Assembly (NCBI RefSeq): GCF_033100115.1
Contig: NZ_CP136910.1
Coordinates: 4,095,001 to 4,159,000 of the forward strand
Origin: Anaerocolumna sp. AGMB13020
Lineage (GTDB): Bacteria > Bacillota > Clostridia > Lachnospirales > Lachnospiraceae
Direction: 5' to 3'
Length of the DNA: 64,000 nt
The notes under the pieces are model-generated. The model searched no databases. It saw only the letters and a list, made by a program, of their open reading frames with translations, and was not told the DNA's origin. Positions 7,861 through 16,845 of this stretch are shown here, piece by piece (the stretch's first letter is position 1; each line of letters starts with the position of its first letter). Made by a program: the position numbers and the translations under genes.

Positions 7861-8997
7861 ATGTTAATCGATGCATTATTAAAATTATGGAATCAATCAG
7901 GATTTACCCACTTAACCTGGCAAGGGTGCGTTATGCTAGTTGTTTCATGCGTTTTAATCTATCTGGCAATAGCAAAGAAATTTGAACCTCTGTTGCTTTT
8001 GCCGATTGCTTTTGGAATACTGCTTGCTAATCTGCCTTTGACTGGTCTAATGAATGGACCTTTAAGCAGTTCAGAACCAGGAGGATTACTTTATTATTTA
8101 TATCAGGGTGTAAAGCTTGGGATATATCCTTCTCTGATTTTTCTCGGTATTGGAGCTATGACAGATTTTGGACCGCTTATCGCAAGACCCAGCAGCCTGT
8201 TAATCGGCGCAGGTGCACAGTTTGGAATTGCCATAGCTTTTATACTGGCAATAGCTCTTAAATTTCTTCCAGGGGAAGCAGCTTCCATTGGAATTATAGG
8301 CGGAGCTGACGGACCTACTGCAATTTATCTTGCAACGAGACTGGCTCCGGGGTTATTGGCACCTATTTCAGTGGCCGCCTACTCTTATATGGCTCTTATC
8401 CCAATGATTCAGCCTCCCTTAATGAGAATGCTGACGACGAAGAAAGAGCGGGAAATAGTGATGGAACAGGCTCGTAAAGTATCAAAGCTTGAAAAAATAT
8501 GTTTTCCTGTGATTGTCGCTACACTGTGTATTTTACTGCTTCCTTCAGTTGCACCCCTTATTGGAATGTTAATGTTTGGGAATCTATTAAAAGAATCAGG
8601 GGTAGCGGAAAGGCTGTCGGATACGGTGCAGAATGCTATGATTAATATTGTCACTATTTTTTTAGGAGTTACAGTTGGAGCAACAGCGCAAGGGGAAAAG
8701 TTTTTACAACCAGAGACGGTTAAGATTATACTGCTTGGTTTAATTGCCTTTATATTCAGTACAATTGGTGGTCTGCTGATAGCGAAAGTAATGAGTGTTC
8801 TTACAGGCGGCAGAATCAATCCACTGATAGGATCAGCCGGGGTGTCAGCCGTACCGATGGCTGCTCGTGTGGCACAAATAGAAGGGCAGAAAAGCAACCC
8901 CAGAAATTACCTGCTAATGCATGCTATGGGACCAAATGTAGCAGGTGTTATAGGGTCTGCTGTTGCAGCCGGTATATTATTGTCTCTATTCGGCTAA
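7861..8997 (+). CDS. oadB: Sodium ion-translocating decarboxylase beta subunit
   Basis: This 378-residue polytopic protein carries the hallmarks of the OadB/GcdB/MmdB family: the GGADGPTAI motif (about 143-151), whose Asp is needed for sodium transport, and [18 protein letters not shown] near the C-terminus (about 320). In the family this subunit couples decarboxylation of a carboxybiotin to sodium export. No alpha carboxyltransferase or biotin carrier gene is nearby, only the small OadG-like gene 118 bp upstream. The substrate (oxaloacetate, methylmalonyl-CoA or glutaconyl-CoA) therefore cannot be told, and the pair may serve subunits encoded elsewhere. Start supported by AAAGAGG before ATG. 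Confidence 0.9.
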   Translation: MLIDALLKLWNQSGFTHLTWQGCVMLVVSCVLIYLAIAKKFEPLLLLPIAFGILLANLPLTGLMNGPLSSSEPGGLLYYLYQGVKLGIYPSLIFLGIGAMTDFGPLIARPSSLLIGAGAQFGIAIAFILAIALKFLPGEAASIGIIGGADGPTAIYLATRLAPGLLAPISVAAYSYMALIPMIQPPLMRMLTTKKEREIVMEQARKVSKLEKICFPVIVATLCILLLPSVAPLIGMLMFGNLLKESGVAERLSDTVQNAMINIVTIFLGVTVGATAQGEKFLQPETVKIILLGLIAFIFSTIGGLLIAKVMSVLTGGRINPLIGSAGVSAVPMAARVAQIEGQKSNPRNYLLMHAMGPNVAGVIGSAVAAGILLSLFG

Positions 8998-9020
8998 TTG
9001 GAAGAAAACACTTGAAAAGA

Positions 9021-9048
9021 TTGTAATTTACATAAAATGGGATATAAT
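9021..9048 (+). promoter_or_regulatory. Promoter of the GNAT-fusion gene
   Basis: TTGTAA (9021-9026) and TATAAT (9043-9048) are 16 bp apart, upstream of the leader hairpin and the gene at 9127. Confidence 0.5.
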
Positions 9049-9095
9049 TTACTTGGAATATCTCTAAATATAAGGGGTTTATTCAGTGACTTTAG

Positions 9096-9126
9096 GTGTG
9101 CAAAAGCATACAGATAGGAACGAGGT
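9096..9126 (+). promoter_or_regulatory. Stem-loop abutting the ribosome site
   Basis: GTGTGC-AAAA-GCATAC (9096-9111) forms a 6-bp stem with one G-T pair and runs directly into AGATAGGA, then ACGAGGT-ATG. It is one member of the recurrent leader motif described in the findings. Confidence 0.6.
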
Positions 9127-10539
9127 ATGAAAATAGAAAAAGCTGTACTGGGGGATTTAGATAATATTATTACAGTACTTGATGAAGTAACTTTGAGACT
9201 TCTTGAGAAAGAAATTCCTCAATGGAGTTATCCCTGGTATAGGGAAGAGATAGAAAAAGACCTTCCGTCCCAGTATGTTGTAAGAGAAGAAGGAAGTGTC
9301 ATAGCAGTATTCTCACTCAAACCTCTTGATAGCTGTTTTGATAATAAGGCTCAAAGCAAAGAGGATTATTATCTGCACCGGATTGCAGTTTTGCCGGAAT
9401 ATCAAGGGAAAGGGATTGGTGAGAAAATCCTGCGCTTTGTACAGAAGTTTAGTATAAAGCAGGAGAGAAATATCTATCTGGACTGCTATCAGGGGAATAA
9501 GAAGTTAAGACAATTTTATGAAAAGGCAGGCTTTTATTATCAGGGGGATTATCCGGAAGAAAATTATCTGGTCAGTGTTTTTCGATTTCTATGGCAGAAG
9601 GATTCCCCGGCTAAGAATCGCTTTCGTAATGCCTGTAAAAGAAGACAGAAGGAACTGCGGGTTGCTAAATGGTCCTTACTTTCAGTCCTCCTCCTTATGC
9701 TGATTTTTGGAGGCTTTTGGATGTGGGATAATGTCTTTCATCAGAAGATTCCTTTGAATCCAGCCATTGTTGTTGGAAATACGGTTTACTGGCAGGAGGA
9801 GGGGAGCCTTCTTACGGAATTACCTTATGGTGCTACAGAAGCAGGAAAGATTGAGGATGTTTTAAAGGACGATATATGGCCTTCAAAAGAAATGCAGGCG
9901 GTAGGAATCTCTGGAAAATTAAAGGGCGAGACGGTTTATCTTGATTCTAATCATGATAAAGTTTATATAAAGGATGAGAGTAAGAATTACCTTATTTTCA
10001 GCCAGGAATTTACGGTGGCAAACAACAATTACAGCAATGGGTTTTATGAGATGCTCTTGAAAGCCTGCGGTGAAAAAGATACTATCCCACTAATGGAAAT
10101 ACCAGCTGATTATACCGTGGAGCAGGCAATAGAGGATAAGATTCCATATTACAAGGAAATCAATAATGGGGTCACATTTGATGGAGTAGCCTATAGCGGC
10201 ATCACCAGTGAAGGTGTGGAATACATGGAAGCTTTTATGCAGAAAGCAAAAGATAAAAAAAATACATTTATAAGAATTGGTTATTTTGATAAAAATAATA
10301 CTTCTATGGAAAGGTTTATAGATTTATTTTATTATAAAGGTGGTTATTATATATTTTCCGGTATTAACCCGGATATAGTCAATGCTAGGTTTTCCTACTT
10401 GATATCTGGAAAATATTACTATGATAATGTAAGCAATGTATTTTTATTGACTCGGGAGAAAGAGGATACTTCAATTCTTGATGGTGAAATAGGGATGTCA
10501 AGTATAAGTATACCGATATTTATAGAATATCAGCAATAG
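9127..10539 (+). CDS. GNAT acetyltransferase fused to a membrane-anchored extracytoplasmic domain
   Basis: This 470-residue protein has two unlike halves. Residues about 1-155 are a GNAT N-acetyltransferase domain with the acetyl-CoA loop (VLPEYQGKGIGEKIL) and a typical NKKLRQFYEKAGF end. A basic stretch (about 165-182) and one membrane helix (about 185-205) follow. The remaining 265 residues should lie outside and read like a soluble beta-rich domain; the stretch from about 330 resembles DUF4362-type domains. The same family appears alone at 42813-43205. The GNAT half should be cytoplasmic, so one protein spans both sides, perhaps coupling an outside signal to acetylation. The acceptor is unknown. 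No internal stop or frameshift was seen. Confidence 0.75.
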   Translation: MKIEKAVLGDLDNIITVLDEVTLRLLEKEIPQWSYPWYREEIEKDLPSQYVVREEGSVIAVFSLKPLDSCFDNKAQSKEDYYLHRIAVLPEYQGKGIGEKILRFVQKFSIKQERNIYLDCYQGNKKLRQFYEKAGFYYQGDYPEENYLVSVFRFLWQKDSPAKNRFRNACKRRQKELRVAKWSLLSVLLLMLIFGGFWMWDNVFHQKIPLNPAIVVGNTVYWQEEGSLLTELPYGATEAGKIEDVLKDDIWPSKEMQAVGISGKLKGETVYLDSNHDKVYIKDESKNYLIFSQEFTVANNNYSNGFYEMLLKACGEKDTIPLMEIPADYTVEQAIEDKIPYYKEINNGVTFDGVAYSGITSEGVEYMEAFMQKAKDKKNTFIRIGYFDKNNTSMERFIDLFYYKGGYYIFSGINPDIVNARFSYLISGKYYYDNVSNVFLLTREKEDTSILDGEIGMSSISIPIFIEYQQ

Positions 10540-10608
10540 ACTAGACGGTATAAACAGACGCTAACAGACGCATTAATAACAATGGTCATTGTAGAAAGGA
10601 CTACGTAT

Positions 10609-11070
10609 ATGGAGAAGAATAATGGAAACCCAGGAAAATATAAAAAAGCTGACAAAGAATTCCTGAAAGAGAACCTGACCTCCCTTCAATACAAGGTTGT
10701 TATGGAGAATGGTACGGAGCCTCCTTTTCAGAATGAATACTGGAATAACTTTCGTGAAGGTATTTATGTTGATATTACTACCGGCGAACCTCTTTTTACC
10801 TCCAGGGACAAATTTGAATCCGGCTGCGGGTGGCCTAGTTTTACGAAACCCATTGACGCAGAGGTACTGCTGGAAAAAACGGATACCACCCATGGAATGC
10901 ATCGTACGGAGGTCCGCAGCCGATTAGGAGACGCACATATGGGGCACGTATTTACGGATGGTCCAAAGGAGATGGGAGGATTGCGCTACTGCATAAACAG
11001 TGCGGCGGTTCGCTTTGTTCCTGTTGAAGAAATGGAAAAAGAAGGGTATGGACATTTGCTTCCCTTATAA
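10609..11070 (+). CDS. msrB: Peptide-methionine (R)-S-oxide reductase
   Basis: This 153-residue protein is a complete MsrB. It has the family start ([13 protein letters not shown]), the [11 protein letters not shown] block, HMGHVF, and the catalytic Cys in RYCINSAA near the C-terminus. MsrB reduces the R form of methionine sulfoxide in oxidised proteins. The usual CxxC zinc pairs are not seen (the N-terminal half has NEYWNNF and GEPLFTSRD where some members have Cys), so this is the zinc-free type. ATG 10609 with an AAAGG site is preferred to the in-frame ATG at 10582, which has none. A small AraC-type regulator follows. Confidence 0.93.
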   Translation: MEKNNGNPGKYKKADKEFLKENLTSLQYKVVMENGTEPPFQNEYWNNFREGIYVDITTGEPLFTSRDKFESGCGWPSFTKPIDAEVLLEKTDTTHGMHRTEVRSRLGDAHMGHVFTDGPKEMGGLRYCINSAAVRFVPVEEMEKEGYGHLLPL

Positions 11071-11150
11071 GATAAAAACAGATAAAGTCTGCAACTTATA
11101 TCAAAAAATAATCTGACCGATATAATATAATAGACGAAAGGAGTGAGTGT

Positions 11151-11480
11151 ATGTCAGCAAAAGTAATTGAAACTATGGTAAACTGGATAGATGAAAATAT
11201 AACAAATGATCCCACTCTGGAGAGAATGGCAGACTTTATCGGTTACTCCCACTATTACTGTTCCTCACAGTTTCATGAGGCGGTAGGAATGACTTTTAAG
11301 CAGTATGTATCGGAAAGAAGATTAACCCACGCGATTACCGATATCACCCAATCCAGAGAGAAACTTTTGGATATAGCAGTGAAATATGGCTATTCTTCTC
11401 AGGCAGCCTTTACCAGGGCTTTTGTCAGCAATTTCGGATATACACCGAATCAATGCAGGAGAGATGCTTACAGGATGTGA
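11151..11480 (+). CDS. Short AraC-family HTH protein
   Basis: This 109-residue protein is just the AraC/XylS DNA-binding module: two helix-turn-helix units, the second with YGYSSQAAFTRAFVSNFGYTP (given in part), the usual AraC signature. It has no ligand-binding domain, like the MarA/SoxS type, so its activity may depend on its amount. The gene sits 80 bp after msrB and 70 bp before map. GAAAGGAGTG precedes the start. Its targets cannot be read from the sequence. Confidence 0.85.
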   Translation: MSAKVIETMVNWIDENITNDPTLERMADFIGYSHYYCSSQFHEAVGMTFKQYVSERRLTHAITDITQSREKLLDIAVKYGYSSQAAFTRAFVSNFGYTPNQCRRDAYRM

Positions 11481-11520
11481 AAACTAACGGATGTATACTT
11501 TTTAAAATCCTGATAAGTAT

Positions 11521-11550
11521 GTGTGTAAAAGCACACGGATGGGAGTTCGT
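11521..11550 (+). promoter_or_regulatory. Stem-loop abutting the ribosome site
   Basis: GTGTGT-AAAA-GCACAC (11521-11536) forms a 6-bp stem with one G-T pair and is followed immediately by GGATGGGAG and the map start at 11551. Same motif as at 9096 and 63970. Confidence 0.6.
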
Positions 11551-12426
11551 ATGGAGAAAAAAATAGGTAAAAATGATCCCTGCTGGTGCGGCAGTGGAAA
11601 TAAATACAAATTTTGTCATGCAGGCTTAGATGATAAGCTTGAGGTATACAGAAGAAACGGTCATAAGGTTCCGCCAAGAAAAATAATTAAAACACCAGAG
11701 CAGATAGCAGGTATCAAGGAAAGCTGCAAGGTCAATATTGCTGTATTGGATTATGTTGGTGAGAATCTGAAAAGCGGGATGTCCACAGAGGAGATAAATC
11801 GAATGGTCCATGAGAAGACTCTCCAGCTGGGGGGAATTCCTGCGCCTTTGAATTACAATGGTTTCCCCAAGAGTGTTTGTACCTCCATCAACAGTCAGGT
11901 ATGCCATGGCATTCCGTCTGAAGAAGATATTTTAGAAGACGGAGATATTATTAACATTGATGTGTCCACTATTTACAATGGTTATTTCTCCGATTCCTCC
12001 AGAATGTATATGATTGGCGAAGTCAGTGAGGAGAAGCAGAAACTGGTTCAGGTCGCCAGAGAATGTCTGGAAAAAGGGCTGGAGCAAGTGAAACCCTGGG
12101 GTTTCTTAGGGGATATGGGGCAAGCTGTTAATGAGCATGCAAAGAAAAATGGTTATACAGTTGTAAGGGAAATCGGCGGTCATGGTGTAGGTATTGAGTT
12201 TCATGAAGAACCCTGGGTAAGCTATGTCAGCAGAAAAGGCAAAGAAATGCTGTTGGTTCCGGGTATGATCTTTACGATTGAGCCTATGGTGAATATGGGT
12301 ACGAATGAGATCTTTATCGATGAAGCAGATGACTGGACTGTTTACACAGCAGATGGTGCGCCCTCTGCACAGTGGGAGATCATGGTACTGGTAACGGAAG
12401 AGGGTTATGAAGTGCTTTGTTATTAG
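11551..12426 (+). CDS. map: Type I methionine aminopeptidase with SEC-C motif
   Basis: This 291-residue enzyme removes the initiator Met from new proteins. Residues about 5-20 form a SEC-C zinc motif (NDPCWCGSGNKYKFCH) that in other proteins contacts ribosome or SecA partners. The pitta-bread catalytic domain follows, with its metal ligands visible as the two Asp in NIDVSTIYNGYFSDSS, the His in GGHGVG, and the Glu in FTIEPM and QWEIMV. Upstream GTG (11521) and ATG (11539) codons are in frame, but GGGAG at 11541-11545 fits ATG 11551. Many clostridia carry a second SEC-C form besides the ribosomal-operon map, and this looks like that one. Confidence 0.93.
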   Translation: MEKKIGKNDPCWCGSGNKYKFCHAGLDDKLEVYRRNGHKVPPRKIIKTPEQIAGIKESCKVNIAVLDYVGENLKSGMSTEEINRMVHEKTLQLGGIPAPLNYNGFPKSVCTSINSQVCHGIPSEEDILEDGDIINIDVSTIYNGYFSDSSRMYMIGEVSEEKQKLVQVARECLEKGLEQVKPWGFLGDMGQAVNEHAKKNGYTVVREIGGHGVGIEFHEEPWVSYVSRKGKEMLLVPGMIFTIEPMVNMGTNEIFIDEADDWTVYTADGAPSAQWEIMVLVTEEGYEVLCY

Positions 12427-12737
12427 ACGTGAAAGCTATTATAATTTTTACAGGGGAACGGCTAATTTCGTTCTTTCTGTTCTGTGCAAGTTGCCTGAAG
12501 TTGTATGGACGTTATGCTTTAACAATAATTTTTGTAAGAACAGCAGCTTAAAAAGGTGTTTATAAAAACATATTAGAAATTGAAAGAAGCTCTTCCTGAC
12601 ATTTATGAATATTTCTGTCAGTAAGAGCTTTTATATTACAAGGATTGAAGCTTATGCTTTGGGTTATGGGTAAAATTAAATGCCCGGAAGGCTTGAAATA
12701 AATGACGAACCCTTATAATTTTCCAATAAGTATCGAA
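12427..12737. other. Intergenic region between convergent genes
   Basis: This 311-bp gap between map and the GltD-like gene has no gene. Its only clear feature is the long hairpin at 12587-12632. Confidence 0.4.
12587..12632 (+). terminator. Terminator, possibly bidirectional
   Basis: AAGCTCTT-CCTGACA pairs with TGTCAG-TAAGAGCTT across a loop of about 12 nt, followed by TTATATT. On the minus strand it would end the GltD-like gene. Confidence 0.7.
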
Positions 12738-13985
12738 TTATGAATTGGGCGTCTGCTCCATGTACTCTATCATAGCTTCCGCTACGACTTTGGATACACG
12801 TACCGCCTCAACTACAGTTTTTGCACCGGTAACAACATCACCGGAGGCAAAGACTCCTTCTCTGGTGGTTCGGCCAAATTCATCGGTTAACAGCAGTCCT
12901 CTGTTATTGACATCAATACCTTTGGAATTATTTACGATGTTTCGTCTTGGACTCTGTCCAACTGCAAGAATAACAGAATCACAGAGAAAGAGTCCTTCGT
13001 TATCTTCCAGTAGCTTAACCGTTTCTTTTCCTCTTTCGTCCGTACCTGTTACTTCTGTTTCATGATATTTAACACCGGTATCGGTAATCTCAAAAGGAGC
13101 TCGGTAGAAACTGAACTTAACACCATCAAGCTTCGCATATTCTATCTCGACAGGCTCTGCTTCTATGCTGGTTTCTCCTTTTCGATAGAGAATCGTTACT
13201 TCCCTGGAGCCGTTTCTTAAGGCAGTTCTGGCAACATCCATAGCAACGTTACCGGCACCGATGATACAGACTCTTTTACCCAGTGTATAAGCATCGGGAC
13301 TCTTGAGATAATCGATGGCAAAATGCACATGTCCCAGAGTTTCGCCTTTTATTCTTAAAGTATTCGGATTCCAAACGCCGGTTCCGATAAATACAGCACT
13401 ATAACCGTCACGGAACAGATCTTCTACCGTAATAATAGGTCCAATCAAAGTATTGGGACGGATTTTAATTCCCATTTCAATTAATTTATCTTTAAGCTTA
13501 TCCAGTACAGATTTCGGCAGACGGAACTCTGGAATACCGTAACGCAGTACACCGCCGATCTTATCATGGGCTTCAAAAATCGTTATATCGTAACCTTTGG
13601 AAGCAAGGATAATGGCAATGGTGATTCCCGCAGGGCCAGAGCCTACTATCGCTGCCTTTTTACCGGATTTTGGCACCTTAGGGCTTTCAACGTAATTCAG
13701 GTAATAATCAGAGATATAGTTTTCAACCATACCAAATTTGATGGGGTCACCTTTTCTGTTAAGTATACAATGACCTTCACATTGCTTCTCATGGGGGCAT
13801 ACAAGTGAACATACAACGGAAAGTGGATTATTGAGAAACAGCTTTTCTCCCGCCTCTACGATGTTTCCGTCAAGCAGCATATGAATTACTTCATTTACCG
13901 GTGTGTGAACGGGACATCCTTCTTTACACAAGGGACGTTTGCATTGCAGGCATCTTTTAGCTTCGGAAATTGTTATATCAGACAT
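12738..13985 (-). CDS. GltD-like NAD(P)H/FAD oxidoreductase
   Basis: This 415-residue protein matches the glutamate-synthase small-subunit fold. The N-terminal part (1-85) has the Cys pattern for two iron-sulfur clusters (CLQCKRPLCKEGCP and CSLVCPHEKQCEGHC). A FAD Rossmann fold starts at about 110 (GSGPAGI) and an NADPH fold at about 240 (GAGNVAMDVA). The C-terminal GDVVTGAKTV block is typical. No gltB is nearby, so it is better called a stand-alone GltD-like electron-transfer subunit, as in NfnB- or sulfide-dehydrogenase-type enzymes. It is transcribed alone on the minus strand, with GAGGAGG ahead of the start. Confidence 0.85.
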   Translation of the reverse strand: MSDITISEAKRCLQCKRPLCKEGCPVHTPVNEVIHMLLDGNIVEAGEKLFLNNPLSVVCSLVCPHEKQCEGHCILNRKGDPIKFGMVENYISDYYLNYVESPKVPKSGKKAAIVGSGPAGITIAIILASKGYDITIFEAHDKIGGVLRYGIPEFRLPKSVLDKLKDKLIEMGIKIRPNTLIGPIITVEDLFRDGYSAVFIGTGVWNPNTLRIKGETLGHVHFAIDYLKSPDAYTLGKRVCIIGAGNVAMDVARTALRNGSREVTILYRKGETSIEAEPVEIEYAKLDGVKFSFYRAPFEITDTGVKYHETEVTGTDERGKETVKLLEDNEGLFLCDSVILAVGQSPRRNIVNNSKGIDVNNRGLLLTDEFGRTTREGVFASGDVVTGAKTVVEAVRVSKVVAEAMIEYMEQTPNS

Positions 13986-14254
13986 TAGGTCCTCCTCGTA
14001 TATTTTAAAAAGTAAACAATTTAATTACATGTAATGAAAATGAAACTATTGTAATTCTATCACAAATAAAGTAAAATGACCAGTAAACCTTTACGAAAAA
14101 CAGCGAAAAATTAAAGGACTTGACTTGATGATGTAAATTATATTATTATTACAGTGCGAAAGCGAAAATGGAGATATATAAGCTGAATTCTGCTTCTGCA
14201 ATGACCATTGGTTGAAGGTGGTCATGAAAATGTTACATAATAAGGGGTCAGGTA

Positions 14255-15286
14255 ATGAGTGAGAAGGCAATAACTGTATATGACATAGCCAGAGAAGCGG
14301 GTGTATCTCCGGCTACAGTATCAAGGGTATTGACAAATAATGCCAGGGTTAGTGAAGAGAAAAGAGTAAGAATTGAGGAAATCATTAAAAAATATGATTT
14401 TGAACCAAATGGTTTAGCCAGAAGTCTGAGCAAACAGGAAACCAAAACCATCGGAATGATGGTTCCAGATATCCGCAATCCGTACTTCTCTAATATATTT
14501 ATTGAATGCGAGATGGTAGCCAGCCAATATGGCTATAATATGATTCTATGCAATACAATGAACGATCTTTCATCCGAATTGAGCCATCTTAAGAACCTGT
14601 GTGAAAAGCATGTAGACGCGATTATACAGGTAGGAGGCAATGCCGATGAAATCAAACCGGATGAAGAGTATGTGAAGTTAATCAATAAAACAGCGAAAAA
14701 GATGCCCGTGGTAGTTGGCGGTGAATTTCCCGGAGCGGAATGTTACAAGGTCTACACAGAAAAAGAACATGGAATGAAAGAACTGATAGATTACCTGTTA
14801 AGCTGCGGTCATCGGAAGGTGAATCTGGTGGGAGGACGCAATACAGTTATACCTACCGTAAGAAAGCGGGAGTCCTTAAAGAACTGTCTGAAGCTTCATA
14901 ATCTTGAGCTGGCTGATGAACTTATAATTGATTGTAAATATGATATAGATGGCGGATATGAAGCGATGAAGCAGCTTCTTAGCAGTGATAACCTGCCGGA
15001 AGTTATCATAGCAGTGAATGATCAGGTAGCAATGGGTATATTAAAAGCTTGTCAGGAAATGAAAATTAAAATTCCAGCAGAGATTTCTCTGGTGGCTTAT
15101 GATGATACCTCCTTTTCTGAAATAGCAACGCCTCAGTTAACCTCCGTTAACTACAATTTAAAAATGCATTCTGAAAAAATGATGAAAACGATAATTGATA
15201 TAATTAGCGGCAATGAGACAGAAAAGATAAAGTCAGTTGATACCTATCTGACGATCCGTGATTCCTGTAAACATGTATTAGTTTAA
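14255..15286 (+). CDS. LacI-family transcriptional regulator
   Basis: This 343-residue protein has the LacI helix-turn-helix (VYDIAREAGVSPATVSRVL, residues about 8-26), a hinge helix (PNGLARSLS) and a periplasmic-binding-like effector domain. It stands directly before a three-gene sugar ABC importer in the same direction, behind its own terminator. Two LacI-type palindromes (15531 and 15637) flank the importer leader and are its best target sites. A related sequence, GCGAAAGCGAAAA, near 14156 just upstream of its own start may allow autoregulation. The effector is probably an oligosaccharide taken up by the importer. Confidence 0.9.
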   Translation: MSEKAITVYDIAREAGVSPATVSRVLTNNARVSEEKRVRIEEIIKKYDFEPNGLARSLSKQETKTIGMMVPDIRNPYFSNIFIECEMVASQYGYNMILCNTMNDLSSELSHLKNLCEKHVDAIIQVGGNADEIKPDEEYVKLINKTAKKMPVVVGGEFPGAECYKVYTEKEHGMKELIDYLLSCGHRKVNLVGGRNTVIPTVRKRESLKNCLKLHNLELADELIIDCKYDIDGGYEAMKQLLSSDNLPEVIIAVNDQVAMGILKACQEMKIKIPAEISLVAYDDTSFSEIATPQLTSVNYNLKMHSEKMMKTIIDIISGNETEKIKSVDTYLTIRDSCKHVLV

Positions 15287-15315
15287 TTAATTAAAATAAA
15301 AAATATTGAAATGAG

Positions 15316-15357
15316 AAAAGACCATACTCCAGCTAGACAGAGTATGGTCTTTTCTTC
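15316..15357 (+). terminator. Terminator of the LacI gene
   Basis: AAAAGACCATACTC (15316-15329) pairs perfectly with GAGTATGGTCTTTT (15340-15353) and is followed by CTTC. The hairpin separates the regulator from the importer operon. Confidence 0.85.
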
Positions 15358-15494
15358 GTAAAAATACTGATTTAATGGTTATTATGCTGATAAGTACAAA
15401 ACGTTATTTTACTAACAATGTAGAATATGTGAAGTAAATAACAGCATTTATAAAGCATTCATAAATAAAATGTTAAAAATCACAAATATACCTC

Positions 15495-15523
15495 TTGACA
15501 AGAAAAAAGCTTATTGTTATAAT
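15495..15523 (+). promoter_or_regulatory. Consensus sigma-A promoter of the sugar importer
   Basis: TTGACA (15495-15500), 17 bp, TATAAT (15518-15523): a perfect consensus. Transcription should start near 15530, right at the first LacI-type operator. Confidence 0.85.
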
Positions 15524-15530
15524 CGTGATA

Positions 15531-15544
15531 TGAAAGCGATTTCA
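15531..15544 (+). promoter_or_regulatory. LacI/cre-type operator 1
   Basis: TGAAAGCGATTTCA is a near-palindrome centred on CG and sits at the predicted transcription start, where bound repressor would block initiation. It fits the LacI regulator at 14255. CcpA is an alternative, since it resembles a cre site with one mismatch. Confidence 0.7.
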
Positions 15545-15636
15545 ATAACTACCATTACAACAGAATGCACAATTCAAAGTACGATAAAGGTAAACATGTT
15601 ATTTGAATATAAATCGCATTTTTTTAATAATCACTA

Positions 15637-15650
15637 TGAAAGCGGTTTCG
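15637..15650 (+). promoter_or_regulatory. LacI/cre-type operator 2
   Basis: TGAAAGCGGTTTCG shares 12 of 14 bases with operator 1 and lies 106 bp downstream, about ten helical turns. It could act as a roadblock or form a repression loop with operator 1. Confidence 0.6.
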
Positions 15651-15835
15651 TAAAAGGTATTGTTAGGGCAGAATTGCTGATAATAACATAAACAATACAA
15701 TTGCCTTAAAAGCTATTATGAAAAGTATACAAGGCTAAAGCAACAGAGAATATTTTTCGTCTATGAATTTTAATGTCTGATTTTACAGATATTATGGAGA
15801 GAGGCTGGAATGAAAGTTGGATAAGGAGAAGAAGC

Positions 15836-16801
15836 ATGAAAAGAAATCAAAAAGCAGAAGCAGCTAGCGTATCGACAGTGGGAAAGACATCATTTATCAA
15901 AAATTTATGGAAATACAGGGTACTTTGCTTCATGTGTCTTCCTGCTATTTTATTTTTCCTGGTATTTTCCTACATACCTATGCCAGGTGCGTACATTGCC
16001 TTTACCAATTTTAATTATGCCAAAGGAATTTTCGGCAGTGAATTTGTTGGTTTCGACAATTTTAAATTCCTCTTTACTTCCGGTAAGATTACAATGCTGA
16101 CAAGGAATACACTCCTTTACAATCTAGCATTTATATTAATAGGAAATACACTTCAGATTTTTGTAGCTATTCTCTTAAATGAGATTAAAAACAAACACTT
16201 TAAAAAGGTCACTCAGACATTTATGTTCCTGCCATACTTTATTTCGGCAGTACTTGTAGGTCTTTTAGTTTATAACCTGTTAAATTATGATTTTGGTTTT
16301 ATCAACAGTATTATCAGACAGTTCGGCGGAGATCCCATTAAAGTTTACGCCAACAAGACGGTTTGGCCCTTTATCATAGTACTTGTTCATTTATGGCAGC
16401 AGACCGGTTATGGTTCCATCGTTTATTTTGCGGCAATTATGGGTATTGATGCAGAAACAGTTGAAGCTGCAAGGGTAGACGGAGCAAACGCTTTCCAGAA
16501 GATCAAATACATCATTCTTCCCGGCTTAAAACCTACTATTATTATATTATTATTGTTCTCTATGGGTAGCATCTTAAAAGGAAACTTTGGATTGTTCTAT
16601 AATATTATCGGACCTTCCAACTCCATGCTGTTCCCTACAACAGATATTATTGAAACCTATGTATTCCGTACCATGATGAATAACTTTAACTTTACTCAGG
16701 CAAGTGCGGTAGGTCTTTATCAGTCAGTTTTTGGTTTTGCTCTGGTACTTTTCTGTAACTGGATTGTAAAGAAGATTGACAGTGATTATTCATTATTCTA
16801 A
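15836..16801 (+). CDS. Sugar ABC transporter permease (LplB type)
   Basis: This 321-residue inner-membrane protein has six membrane helices and the EAA loop (VEAARVDGANAFQKIKYIILP, in part; about residues 205-225) that docks on the ATPase. It resembles LplB/YtcP-class permeases for oligosaccharides or complex glycans. AAGGAG precedes ATG 15836, so the in-frame codons from 15773 are not used. The second permease and the binding protein follow within 45 and 76 bp. No ATPase gene is present, which is normal for this class because a shared MsmK-like ATPase serves several importers. Confidence 0.9.
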   Translation: MKRNQKAEAASVSTVGKTSFIKNLWKYRVLCFMCLPAILFFLVFSYIPMPGAYIAFTNFNYAKGIFGSEFVGFDNFKFLFTSGKITMLTRNTLLYNLAFILIGNTLQIFVAILLNEIKNKHFKKVTQTFMFLPYFISAVLVGLLVYNLLNYDFGFINSIIRQFGGDPIKVYANKTVWPFIIVLVHLWQQTGYGSIVYFAAIMGIDAETVEAARVDGANAFQKIKYIILPGLKPTIIILLLFSMGSILKGNFGLFYNIIGPSNSMLFPTTDIIETYVFRTMMNNFNFTQASAVGLYQSVFGFALVLFCNWIVKKIDSDYSLF

Positions 16802-16845
16802 ATTTCGTTGTTGCTAAAAGTAATAAATGTAGAAAAGAGGTCAAA

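Noticed and set aside
15470..15691. Plus-strand open frame of 73 codons before the sugar importer
   Set aside because: It contains the consensus promoter and both operators, has no ribosome site and no recognisable protein; it is regulatory DNA.
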